Origin: DATJWY01 sp035500775
GTDB lineage: Bacteria > Pseudomonadota > Alphaproteobacteria > Acetobacterales > Acetobacteraceae
NCBI GenBank assembly: GCA_035500775.1
Contig: DATJWY010000009.1
Span: forward strand, 1-6,977
Direction of reading: 5' to 3'
DNA: 6,977 bases
Shown here: piece after piece, positions 1 through 5,380 of the stretch
How the letters are laid out: each line of letters starts with the position of its first letter
Numbering within the stretch: position 1 is the first letter of the stretch
Made by a program: the position numbers and the translations under genes
Notes under the pieces: generated by a model
Told to the model about the DNA's origin: nothing
Seen by the model: the letters and a program-made list of their open reading frames with translations, nothing else
The model's database searches: none

Positions 1-41
1 CCGGGGCCGTGAGGCCCCGGACCCCGCTGGGGGGCAGCCCC
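1..41 (-). repeat. Twin-hairpin intergenic repeat, copy 1 (inverted orientation)
   Basis: Two GC-rich inverted repeats are joined by a short linker. The first is a perfect 8-bp stem, CCGGGGCC (1-8) with GGCCCCGG (13-20), around GTGA. After the linker GACCCCG, a shorter stem-like stretch follows at about 27-41 (CTGGGG...CAGCCCC, imperfect). Read on the minus strand, the linker is CGGGGTC followed by the CCGGGGCC stem. That matches the order GGGGTC + C-rich stem in the copies at 133-183 and 1824-1872, so this copy points the other way. It touches the window edge and may be incomplete. It looks like a REP-type extragenic palindrome; a transcription-end role for an off-window gene is possible. 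Confidence 0.55.
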
Positions 42-51
42 TCCGTGGCCA

Positions 52-78
52 TTCCATCGGCCGTTCCGGCCGATGGAA
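52..78. repeat. Perfect 11-bp inverted repeat (stem-loop)
   Basis: TTCCATCGGCC (52-62) and GGCCGATGGAA (68-78) are exact reverse complements around a 5-nt loop, GTTCC. The stem is strong for its size and is unrelated in sequence to the GGGG/CCCC stems on either side. No T-run follows on either strand, so it is not a textbook Rho-independent terminator. It lies between two oppositely oriented twin-hairpin repeats and may be the centre of a composite element, a transcript-stabilising hairpin, or a protein-binding site. Confidence 0.6.
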
Positions 79-132
79 CCTTGGGCCACTCCGCCCTCCA
101 GACCCGCACAAATTTGGAATCATTATCGAAAA

Positions 133-183
133 GGGGTCTGGGGCCGACGGCCCCAGTGGGGTCCAGGGGCAAAGCCCCTGGCC
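133..183 (+). repeat. Twin-hairpin intergenic repeat, copy 2
   Basis: GGGGT (133-137) leads into a perfect 9-bp stem, CTGGGGCCG (138-146) with CGGCCCCAG (148-156). A linker TGGGGT follows, then a perfect 8-bp stem, CCAGGGGC (163-170) with GCCCCTGG (174-181), around AAA. The layout, stem / GGGGTC linker / CCAGGGGC stem, is shared with 1824-1872. It lies about 50 bp past the hflX stop codon, so it could end or stabilise the hflX transcript, though no T-run follows on the minus strand. The rest of 79-231 is unremarkable apart from an AT-rich patch at about 109-132. Confidence 0.7.
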
Positions 184-231
184 TTTCAGGTGGGTCAATC
201 AATTGGCTGGTTGGTATTACTGTGAGGGCGA

Positions 232-1593
232 TCACCCTCCAGCAATGGCTCGTTTCAAGCGCGCAATCGCACCGGGTAGGCCGCGCACCTTGAGGATTCG
301 GCCACTGGCGTCGTGGTCCTCGGAGAGCACCCGGGCGTTTTCGTAGATGTCGCCTAGGAGCCCTTGCTTGGCGTAGGGCAGCACAAGCTCGTCCTCCACC
401 ATGGAAGCCTCGAAGAACGCGATGATGGTCTCGCGCAGTGCGGCCACGTCGGTCGGCGACTTCGAGGAAAGCAGGATTGCATCCGGGTGCCTGGCAAGCA
501 GAGCGGTGCGAGCATCCTCGTCCACCCGGTCGATCTTGTTGAGGAGCAGGCGCGATGGGACGACATCGGCTCCGATCTCCCGCAGCACAGTGCGGGTCAC
601 CTCGAGCTGTGCCTGGTAGGTTGGATCGGACGCATCAACCACGAACAGCAGCAACGACGCCTCCAGCGCCTCGTCCAGCGTGGATTTGAAGGATGCGACG
701 AGGTCATGCGGCAGCTGCTTGATGAAACCCACCGTATCCGAGACGAGCACGCGCGGCTTCGCTTCCGGTTTCAGCGCGCGCACCGTCGTGTCGAGCGTGG
801 CGAAGAGCTGGTCCGCAACCAGCACTTCGCTGCCAGTGAGTGCGCGCATGAGCGACGACTTTCCGGCATTTGTGTATCCCACGAGCGCTACACGCAGCTG
901 GTCGCGGCGGGCAGACCGACGCTGCTCACTGTCTCGCTGGACGTGTTCCAGCTGCTCCTTCAACTCGGCCAGGCGATCGCGAATGTTGCGGCGATCCAGG
1001 TCGAGGTCGCTTTCACCCGCGCCCACACCGCGCTTGCGTTCGCCGCCCGATGCAGACTCCCGCAGCCGCGGCGCCACATATTTCAAGCGTGCCATCTCCA
1101 CCTGCAGCTTGGCCTCGCGGCTGTGGGCATGGCGATGGAAGATCTCTACGATCACGCCCGTCCGGTCGAGAACCTGCGCTCCGGTGGCGTTCTCGAGATT
1201 GCGCGCCTGACTCGGCGATATCTCATGATCGACGATGATGAATTCCGGCCGACGTGCGCCGTCGGATTGTGGCTCGGGTGCGGGGACATCCGGTTTTTTC
1301 GCCTCAGCATTCTCGAAGCGCGCGCGTGCCTTCGATTTCTGGGGAGCCGTCCATCCCCCCACGACCCCGGTTCCGCCGGTGATCGCCGCCAGTTCCGCAA
1401 GCTTTCCCTTGCCCAGCAGCGTCAGCCCGCCGATGCCGTCGCGCTTCTGTGACACCGACCCTGCGACCTCGTAGCCAAGGGTCTCAACTAGTCGGCCAAG
1501 CTCCTTGAGGCTCGCCTCGTGTGCGACGTCGTCAACGCCATCGAGTTGGATGCCGACGAGGATTGCACGCGGCACAGGCTGTTTTGTTTCCAT
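232..1593 (-). CDS. hflX: HflX-family ribosome-associated GTPase (divergent lineage)
   Basis: Known for the family: HflX is a cytoplasmic GTPase that binds the 50S subunit or 70S ribosome near the E site and peptidyl-transferase centre and splits stalled ribosomes, notably under heat or antibiotic stress. Seen here: 453 residues, close to usual length. The N-terminal HflX domain (about 9-165) has SLKEL...LVETLGYEV, QKR (49-51) and GKGK (61-64); a helical linker spans about 195-232. The G domain is complete: GYTNAGKS P-loop 239-246, switch I FATLDTTVR 264-272, DTVGF 286-290, NKID 352-355, SSKS 376-379. Two oddities: a low-complexity K/P-rich insertion at about 85-115, and GVGAGESDLDLDRR at 189-202 where the usual alphaproteobacterial form is close to G.RGPGETQLE.DRR. 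ATG 1593 is the first start after an in-frame TAA five codons upstream, but has no clear Shine-Dalgarno. No hfq is adjacent, unlike the usual hfq-hflX pair, so this may be an additional or transferred copy. Confidence 0.93.
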   Translation of the reverse strand: METKQPVPRAILVGIQLDGVDDVAHEASLKELGRLVETLGYEVAGSVSQKRDGIGGLTLLGKGKLAELAAITGGTGVVGGWTAPQKSKARARFENAEAKKPDVPAPEPQSDGARRPEFIIVDHEISPSQARNLENATGAQVLDRTGVIVEIFHRHAHSREAKLQVEMARLKYVAPRLRESASGGERKRGVGAGESDLDLDRRNIRDRLAELKEQLEHVQRDSEQRRSARRDQLRVALVGYTNAGKSSLMRALTGSEVLVADQLFATLDTTVRALKPEAKPRVLVSDTVGFIKQLPHDLVASFKSTLDEALEASLLLFVVDASDPTYQAQLEVTRTVLREIGADVVPSRLLLNKIDRVDEDARTALLARHPDAILLSSKSPTDVAALRETIIAFFEASMVEDELVLPYAKQGLLGDIYENARVLSEDHDASGRILKVRGLPGAIARLKRAIAGG

Positions 1594-1676
1594 GGTTGGG
1601 AGGTGTTAGCACGAGCCGCCCATTAACTCATTAGAGAACGAAACCGGTCGAGAGCAGCCACTGGACGTGCAGGTGC

Positions 1677-1804
1677 GAATGTCCACTTCGGCGTTCCAAT
1701 TGGCCAGAGCGGACCGTCTTCTTCCGGCTACTGGCCGATATTGAGCGTTACCCAATGAACGTCTGGAATCCACCAAAAGAAGCGGTTCTTGACCGATATT
1801 GAGC
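1677..1804 (+). repeat. Two degenerate tandem repeat units sharing a 12-bp end
   Basis: The exact 12-mer CCGATATTGAGC occurs at 1735-1746 and 1793-1804, 58 bp apart. Each is the right end of a similarly built unit: GAATGTCC (1677-1684)...AGCGG (1708-1712)...TGGCCGATATTGAGC, and GAACGTCT (1757-1764)...AGCGG (1781-1785)...TGACCGATATTGAGC. The left unit is about 70 bp and the right about 48 bp, so they differ by insertion or deletion in the middle. From memory, similar GAACGTCT/CCGATATTGAGC modules occur as dispersed noncoding repeats in other alphaproteobacteria, but I could not check this. It looks like decayed repeat DNA rather than coding sequence. Confidence 0.5.
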
Positions 1805-1823
1805 CCCCACATTGCGCCGGGGT

Positions 1824-1872
1824 CCGGGGGGCGGCTTCGCCCCCCGGCGGGGTCCAGGGGCGGCGCCCCTGG
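1824..1872 (+). repeat. Twin-hairpin intergenic repeat, copy 3
   Basis: A perfect 10-bp stem, CCGGGGGGCG (1824-1833) with CGCCCCCCGG (1838-1847), closes on GCTT. After a CGGGGT linker comes a perfect 9-bp stem, CCAGGGGCG (1854-1862) with CGCCCCTGG (1864-1872). The preceding GGGGTC and the linker match copy 2 (133-183), and stem sizes agree within a base pair or so, while loops differ. Paired arms that stay perfect while bases vary imply selection on, or a copying mechanism that preserves, the fold. It begins 45 bp past the MFS stop codon (1917) and could protect or end that transcript. Confidence 0.75.
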
Positions 1873-1916
1873 CCGGCCGTGCCCCGAGCAGCCTGGCGTC
1901 ACCGCCGCGCCGGCGT

Positions 1917-3491
1917 TCACCCCTTCCGGCGATAAGCGCACACCGTATTAAGCGCCCCGGTGGCCTGGAGCCGCGCCAGTTCCCGTTCCACGGCCTCATC
2001 ATGCGCGTCTTCGTCTGCCTTTGCCGCGGCGGGGCTCCAGCGGCCTTTCATGGTCGGGATCAGGGCGACGAAGACCAGCGTGCCGGCGAGGCAGATCCAG
2101 TACCAGCTCCGCCATTGCCCGGCGGAGTCGGCGGCGGCCTGCTGGATCACGGCGAGATGCGCGAGCATGTCGGGGCCGGGCATGACGTGGCTGGCGATCA
2201 TCTCGCGGTAGGCGGCGATCCAGGCGGGCGCCTCGATCAGCGGCGTCACCGTGTTCACCACATGCGGCAGGGCGAGGAAGGAGGCGGTCACAACGATGCG
2301 CAGCAGCCAGCCCCAGATGGCGAGGCCGGTCGCGGTCAGCGCCGGGTTGTGCGCCTCCAGCGTCTCGGTGAAGCTCGCCATCCAGGCGGTGTAGGCGAAG
2401 CCGAGCAGCGCGAAGAGCGCGCAGCTGATCGCGACCAGGGCGGCATGGCTCGGGTGCTGCCCGGCCTGCTGCAGGAACAGCACGATCATGGTCGCGGTGC
2501 CGATGCCGCCGAACAGCATGAAGGGCTTGCGCACCCGCAGCCGGTCGGAGAGCAGGCCGGCCGCGATCAGGGCGAGGGCGTTGGCGCCCCAGCTCCAGTT
2601 CAGCAGCCCGTTCGCCTCCGCCACGCTGTAGCCGAAGGTGATGACGAAGTAGATCACCCCGAAGGCGGCGAGGGTGTAATAGATCAGCAGCAGCACGGAG
2701 ACGCCGAAGGCCGAGGCGATGATGTCCGGCCGCAGCATCTGCCGCCACGGGTGCCGCAGGCGCGCCTCGATATCGAGCCCGCGGGCGCGCGCCTCCACCA
2801 GCCTCCGGTCGTGGTCGCTGACCACGAGCTGATCGCGGAGCGCCGGCGCCAGCTCCCGCAGGAACACGAAGGCGAGCGCGAACACGACGAGGCCCACCGC
2901 GCCGCAGAACACGTACTGGCTCTGCCAGCTCTGGTACACCGGCAAGGTGAGGCTGGTGGCGAGGCTGACCATCAGGCTGCCGAGCACCGGGCCGATGGTC
3001 CAGAAGCCCATCGCGGTGGCGCGGTCGAGCTGCGGGGAGAAATCGCGGATCAGCGCCGGCGTCGCGACCAGGATGATCCCCTCGATGAAGCCGATCGCGA
3101 CGGTGACGGCGGCCCATTCAAGCCGGGTTTGCACCGCCGGCGCCGCGAACAGGGTCAGCAGCCCGACGACCAGCAGGCCATAGACGACGAGATTGGCGCG
3201 GCCGAAGCGGTCGCACAGCCCGGCGAGCAGCGAGGCGAAGGCGCCGGCGAGATTGCTGATCGCGAGCACGGTGACGAGCATGCCGAAGCTCATGTGCAGC
3301 TGGCCGAGGATCAGCGTCGCCACGCCGCCGCCCACGTACAGCTCATAATAGAGGGCGACGGTGATCAGGACCACGAGCCCGAGATGGAGCCGCCGCGTGG
3401 CGGCCGGCGGATAAGCCTTGAGTTCGCGCCGCCAGGTCCAGGCGAGCGGGTGGCGCGGATGCGCGGAGGGCAAGACCGTCGGTGCGGTCAT
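1917..3491 (-). CDS. MFS transporter, 12 TM, substrate unknown
   Basis: A 524-residue inner-membrane permease of the major facilitator superfamily, expected to move a small solute by a proton- or substrate-coupled mechanism. Seen: a 35-residue polar N-terminus; TM1-6 at about 36-56, 67-92, 99-118, 126-147, 160-181 and 192-212; a charged central loop (213-257) with EARARG and HPWRQM; TM7-12 at about 258-283, 295-314, 324-341, 350-372, 383-407 and 461-480; and a charged helical C-terminal tail (490-524). MFS motif A is GLCDRFGR (91-98), with a degenerate copy SDRLRVRK (315-322) after TM8, as expected of the two-fold family. The segment between TM11 and TM12 is about 50 residues, long for the family and probably periplasmic. 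ATG 3491 has GGGGAGA nine bases upstream. It diverges from icd with no neighbouring enzyme or regulator to suggest a substrate. Confidence 0.88.
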   Translation of the reverse strand: MTAPTVLPSAHPRHPLAWTWRRELKAYPPAATRRLHLGLVVLITVALYYELYVGGGVATLILGQLHMSFGMLVTVLAISNLAGAFASLLAGLCDRFGRANLVVYGLLVVGLLTLFAAPAVQTRLEWAAVTVAIGFIEGIILVATPALIRDFSPQLDRATAMGFWTIGPVLGSLMVSLATSLTLPVYQSWQSQYVFCGAVGLVVFALAFVFLRELAPALRDQLVVSDHDRRLVEARARGLDIEARLRHPWRQMLRPDIIASAFGVSVLLLIYYTLAAFGVIYFVITFGYSVAEANGLLNWSWGANALALIAAGLLSDRLRVRKPFMLFGGIGTATMIVLFLQQAGQHPSHAALVAISCALFALLGFAYTAWMASFTETLEAHNPALTATGLAIWGWLLRIVVTASFLALPHVVNTVTPLIEAPAWIAAYREMIASHVMPGPDMLAHLAVIQQAAADSAGQWRSWYWICLAGTLVFVALIPTMKGRWSPAAAKADEDAHDEAVERELARLQATGALNTVCAYRRKG

Positions 3492-3500
3492 GGTGCATTC

Positions 3501-3507
3501 TCTCCCC
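3501..3507 (-). promoter_or_regulatory. Ribosome binding site of the MFS gene
   Basis: On the minus strand GGGGAGA lies nine bases before ATG 3491. This supports that start over an out-of-frame ATG at 3498. Confidence 0.55.
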
Positions 3508-3574
3508 GGAAACGAGGTTTGGTTTTTTATTTTGGTTGGGCCGGCGGTCCTGCCGGTCTGCTATCCGGATGCCG

Positions 3575-3586
3575 CGCCGTACGGCG
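3575..3586. promoter_or_regulatory. 12-bp perfect palindrome, candidate operator
   Basis: CGCCGTACGGCG is its own reverse complement and sits 84 bp upstream of the MFS start, in the promoter-bearing region shared with icd. A symmetric site here could bind a dimeric regulator of the MFS gene, but short GC palindromes are common by chance in DNA of this composition and no regulator gene is in the window. Confidence 0.25.
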
Positions 3587-3766
3587 GGGACGGAGCAGGC
3601 CGGTCGCGGCTCCGCTCTTGCGCCGCGCCCTGTTTCCGGCGGGCCCGGTGCCGGAAGACTAGAGGCGGCTTTCGTGCCGCGTCAAAGCCTTGCCGCCGGT
3701 TTCCTTTGCCCGCGCGATCACAAGATGCTGGCTGCGTTCCTGGGCACGCATCGCGGCCGCGCCCAT

Positions 3767-3790
3767 CCCGCCGGCGGCTGTCCCGGCGGG
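3767..3790 (+). other. Stem-loop in the icd upstream region
   Basis: CCCGCCGG (3767-3774) pairs perfectly with CCGGCGGG (3783-3790) around an 8-nt loop. It lies about 150 bp upstream of the icd start. If icd transcription begins upstream of it, it would be part of the 5' leader; no T-run follows. It may simply reflect high GC. Confidence 0.3.
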
Positions 3791-3864
3791 TCACCGCGCC
3801 GGTTCGGTTGCCGCGCTCCCTCTTCCGGGCGCCAATTGCATGTCCGGATTGCGCGGTTGGGGCG

Positions 3865-3892
3865 CTTGTCGCATCCGCCCCAGGGTTTAGAG
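3865..3892 (+). promoter_or_regulatory. Weak candidate sigma-70 promoter for icd
   Basis: CTTGTC (3865-3870) resembles the alphaproteobacterial -35 (CTTGAC), and TTAGAG (3887-3892) lies 16 bp downstream as a poor -10. This would give a leader of roughly 40 bases. The match is weak and the true promoter may be elsewhere in the 447-bp gap. Confidence 0.2.
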
Positions 3893-3929
3893 TCCCGCCC
3901 CGTATCCGGCGCGCCGGGCAGGTTTGCAT

Positions 3930-3933
3930 GAGG
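3930..3933 (+). promoter_or_regulatory. Ribosome binding site of icd
   Basis: GAGG lies five bases before ATG 3939. An in-frame TTG at 3924 would add five residues (MHEGG) not expected of the family, and would place this site inside the gene, so ATG 3939 is preferred. Confidence 0.6.
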
Positions 3934-3938
3934 GTGGA

Positions 3939-5159
3939 ATGGCCAAGATCAAGGTGAAGACCCCGGTTGTCGAGCTCGACGGGGATGAGATGACCCGGAT
4001 CATCTGGGGCTTCATCAAGGAGAAGCTGATCCTCCCGTATCTCGATATCGACCTGAAGTATTACGATCTCGGCATCGAGAACCGGGACAAGACGGACGAC
4101 CAGGTCACGGTGGAGTCCGCCATGGCCATCAAGCAGTACGGCGTGGGCGTGAAATGCGCCACCATCACGCCGGACGAGGCGCGGGTCCGCGAATTCAACC
4201 TCAAGAAGATGTGGCGCAGCCCGAACGGCACGATCCGCAACATCCTTGACGGCACCATTTTTCGCGAGCCGATCATCTGCCGCAACGTACCGCGCCTGGT
4301 GCCGCACTGGACCAAGGAGATCGTGATCGGCCGCCACGCCTATGGCGACATCTACCGCGCCACCGAGGCCCGCATCCCCGGCCCGGGGCGCGTCACGCTC
4401 AACTACCATCCGGCGGATGGCGGCGAGCCGTTCGAGCTTGAGGTGCACGACTTCAAGGGCGAGGGCGTGGTGCTCGGCATGCACAACACCCTGGCCTCGA
4501 TCCAGGGTTTCGCCCGCGCCAGCTTCAATTACGGCCTGGCCCGCAACTTCCCGGTCTATCTCTCCACCAAGAACACGATCCTCAAGGCGTATGACGGCCT
4601 GTTCAAGGACACGTTCCAGGAGATCTTCGACCGCGAGTTCAGCGCCGAGTTCGAGAAGCGCGGCCTGACCTATGAGCACCGCCTGATCGACGACATGGTC
4701 GCCAGCGCGCTGAAATGGTCGGGCGGCTATGTCTGGGCCTGCAAGAACTATGACGGCGACGTGGAGAGCGACGTCGTGGCGCAGGGCTTCGGCTCGCTCG
4801 GCCTGATGACGAGCGTGCTGATGAGCCCGGACGGCAAGACGGTGGAGAGCGAGGCGGCGCACGGCACCGTCACCCGCCATTACCGCGAATATCAGAAGGG
4901 GCGGGAGACCAGCACCAACCCGATCGCCTCGATCTTCGCCTGGACGCGCGGCCTGATCTATCGCGGCCAGTTCGACAACACCCCGGACGTGACCACCTTC
5001 GCGGAAACGCTGGAGCGGGTGTGCATCGAGACGGTGGAGAGCGGGTTCATGACCAAGGATCTCGCGATCCTTGTCGGCCCCGAGCAGAAATGGCTGAACA
5101 CCCAGGACTTCCTGGCGAAGATCGACGCCAACCTGCAAACGGCGATGGCCAAGGCCTGA
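3939..5159 (+). CDS. icd: NADP-dependent isocitrate dehydrogenase
   Basis: Catalyses oxidative decarboxylation of isocitrate to 2-oxoglutarate with NADP+ and Mg2+/Mn2+ in the TCA cycle, in the cytoplasm as a homodimer. The 406 residues match the usual length of the dimeric 'eukaryote-like' NADP-IDH type rather than the E. coli Icd type. Seen: the substrate loop SPNGTIRN (94-101); FRE with Arg109; GRHAYGD with Arg132, equivalent to Arg132 of human IDH1; STKNT with Lys211 (catalytic Lys212 in human); metal-binding aspartates Asp251, Asp274 and Asp278 in LIDDM and YDGDVESD; the NADP-binding HGTVTRH (308-314) with Arg313 for the 2'-phosphate; and TSTNPIASIFAWTRGL (324-339) with Asn327. No key residue is missing. 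It stands alone, diverging from the MFS gene, with a probable terminator 17 bp past its stop. The long antisense frame over it is a shadow. Confidence 0.98.
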   Translation: MAKIKVKTPVVELDGDEMTRIIWGFIKEKLILPYLDIDLKYYDLGIENRDKTDDQVTVESAMAIKQYGVGVKCATITPDEARVREFNLKKMWRSPNGTIRNILDGTIFREPIICRNVPRLVPHWTKEIVIGRHAYGDIYRATEARIPGPGRVTLNYHPADGGEPFELEVHDFKGEGVVLGMHNTLASIQGFARASFNYGLARNFPVYLSTKNTILKAYDGLFKDTFQEIFDREFSAEFEKRGLTYEHRLIDDMVASALKWSGGYVWACKNYDGDVESDVVAQGFGSLGLMTSVLMSPDGKTVESEAAHGTVTRHYREYQKGRETSTNPIASIFAWTRGLIYRGQFDNTPDVTTFAETLERVCIETVESGFMTKDLAILVGPEQKWLNTQDFLAKIDANLQTAMAKA

Positions 5160-5175
5160 GCCGCGCGGCGACGGG

Positions 5176-5228
5176 GAGCGGCCTCACGGAGGGTATACTC
5201 AGCGGGGCCGCTCTGGTCTTTTGATTTT
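5176..5228 (+). terminator. Probable Rho-independent terminator of icd
   Basis: GAGCGGCC (5176-5183) pairs perfectly with GGCCGCTC (5206-5213), 17 bp past the icd stop. The T-rich stretch TGGTCTTTTGATTTT (5214-5228) follows immediately. The 22-nt loop is long and contains GTATAC, which may fold further (GAG/CTC). The interrupted T-run makes it a less than ideal but plausible terminator. Confidence 0.6.
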
Positions 5229-5240
5229 GCGGGCTATTTT

Positions 5241-5270
5241 ATCAGTCAGGCCGCAATCGGTCTGGCTGAT
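5241..5270 (+). other. 12-bp stem-loop with two G-U pairs
   Basis: ATCAGTCAGGCC (5241-5252) and GGTCTGGCTGAT (5259-5270) pair over 12 positions around GCAATC. Two positions are T-G or G-T pairs, which are stable only in plus-strand RNA; in minus-strand RNA they become A-C mismatches. That suggests the fold matters in a transcript running rightward from icd. A weakly T-rich stretch (GTCGTTCTGGCTTTGGTTTGG) follows, so it could be a second, back-up terminator. Confidence 0.45.
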
Positions 5271-5292
5271 GTCGTTCTGGCTTTGGTTTGGC

Positions 5293-5336
5293 GAGCCGTA
5301 TCCTTCGAACTGCTTCCTGTTCGACGGATACGGCTC
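5293..5336. repeat. Long hairpin: 11-bp plus 6-bp perfect stems
   Basis: GAGCCGTATCC (5293-5303) and GGATACGGCTC (5326-5336) are exact reverse complements. Inside, after one T/C mismatch, TCGAAC (5305-5310) pairs with GTTCGA (5319-5324) around an 8-nt loop, giving 17 paired positions in 44 nt. No T-run follows on either strand, so it is not a standard terminator, though it lies between the convergent ends of icd and the gene at 5381. It may be a dispersed extragenic palindrome or a transcript-end stabiliser. Confidence 0.6.
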
Positions 5337-5380
5337 AGAGCGGCGGCCTGGAGCCCGATCGGTGCGGGTTGAAGCACCCG

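Larger units (their letters stand above)
1594..1916. other. Intergenic region between hflX and the MFS gene
   Basis: This 323-bp stretch has no supportable gene. It holds, from right to left, the twin-hairpin element 1824-1872, two degenerate repeat units at 1677-1804, and an AT-richer hflX leader at 1594-1660. By hand count, 1621-1800 is about 52% GC, against roughly 68% in a sampled line of the MFS gene, so the segment is compositionally unlike its right-hand neighbour. Reading frames across it (for example on the minus strand from 1941) are made mostly of repeat sequence and have no recognisable domain. I see no convincing sigma-70 promoter for hflX here, although one must lie in or to the right of the leader. 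Confidence 0.6.
3492..3938. other. Divergent intergenic region between the MFS gene and icd
   Basis: The 447 bp contain no supportable gene; the long frames that cross it are R/P/G-rich composition artefacts with no domain. It must carry the promoters of both flanking genes. Seen: the MFS Shine-Dalgarno at 3501-3507 (minus); a T-rich tract at about 3517-3538 (A-rich on the MFS coding strand), conspicuous in such GC-rich DNA; a small CCGGC/GCCGG inverted repeat at 3541-3556; a 12-bp palindrome at 3575-3586; a stem-loop at 3767-3790; and a weak promoter-like pair just upstream of icd. No riboswitch or tRNA pattern was recognised. Confidence 0.6.

Noticed and set aside
224..239. GAGGG/CCCTC hairpin at the end of hflX considered as its terminator
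   Set aside because: Only 5 bp, it overlaps the stop codon and has no T-run after it on the minus strand.
9..293. 94-codon plus-strand frame at the left edge
   Set aside because: It runs through three inverted repeats and into the hflX 3' end on the opposite strand; low-complexity G/P/R content and no domain.
364..1452. 362-codon plus-strand frame over hflX
   Set aside because: Antisense shadow; the minus strand carries all five GTPase motifs.
1606..1941. 111-codon minus-strand frame between the MFS gene and hflX
   Set aside because: It is made largely of the twin-hairpin and degenerate repeat sequence, overlaps the MFS gene end, and has no recognisable domain.
1812..3662. 616-codon plus-strand frame over the MFS gene
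   Set aside because: The protein is very rich in Q, H, E, G and R, has no domain, and is antisense to a clear 12-TM permease. It starts inside a repeat element.
3561..5138. 525-codon open frame antisense to icd
   Set aside because: It lies opposite a gene with full active-site conservation. Its translation is H/A/V/L/D-rich with no domain, typical of high-GC antisense frames.
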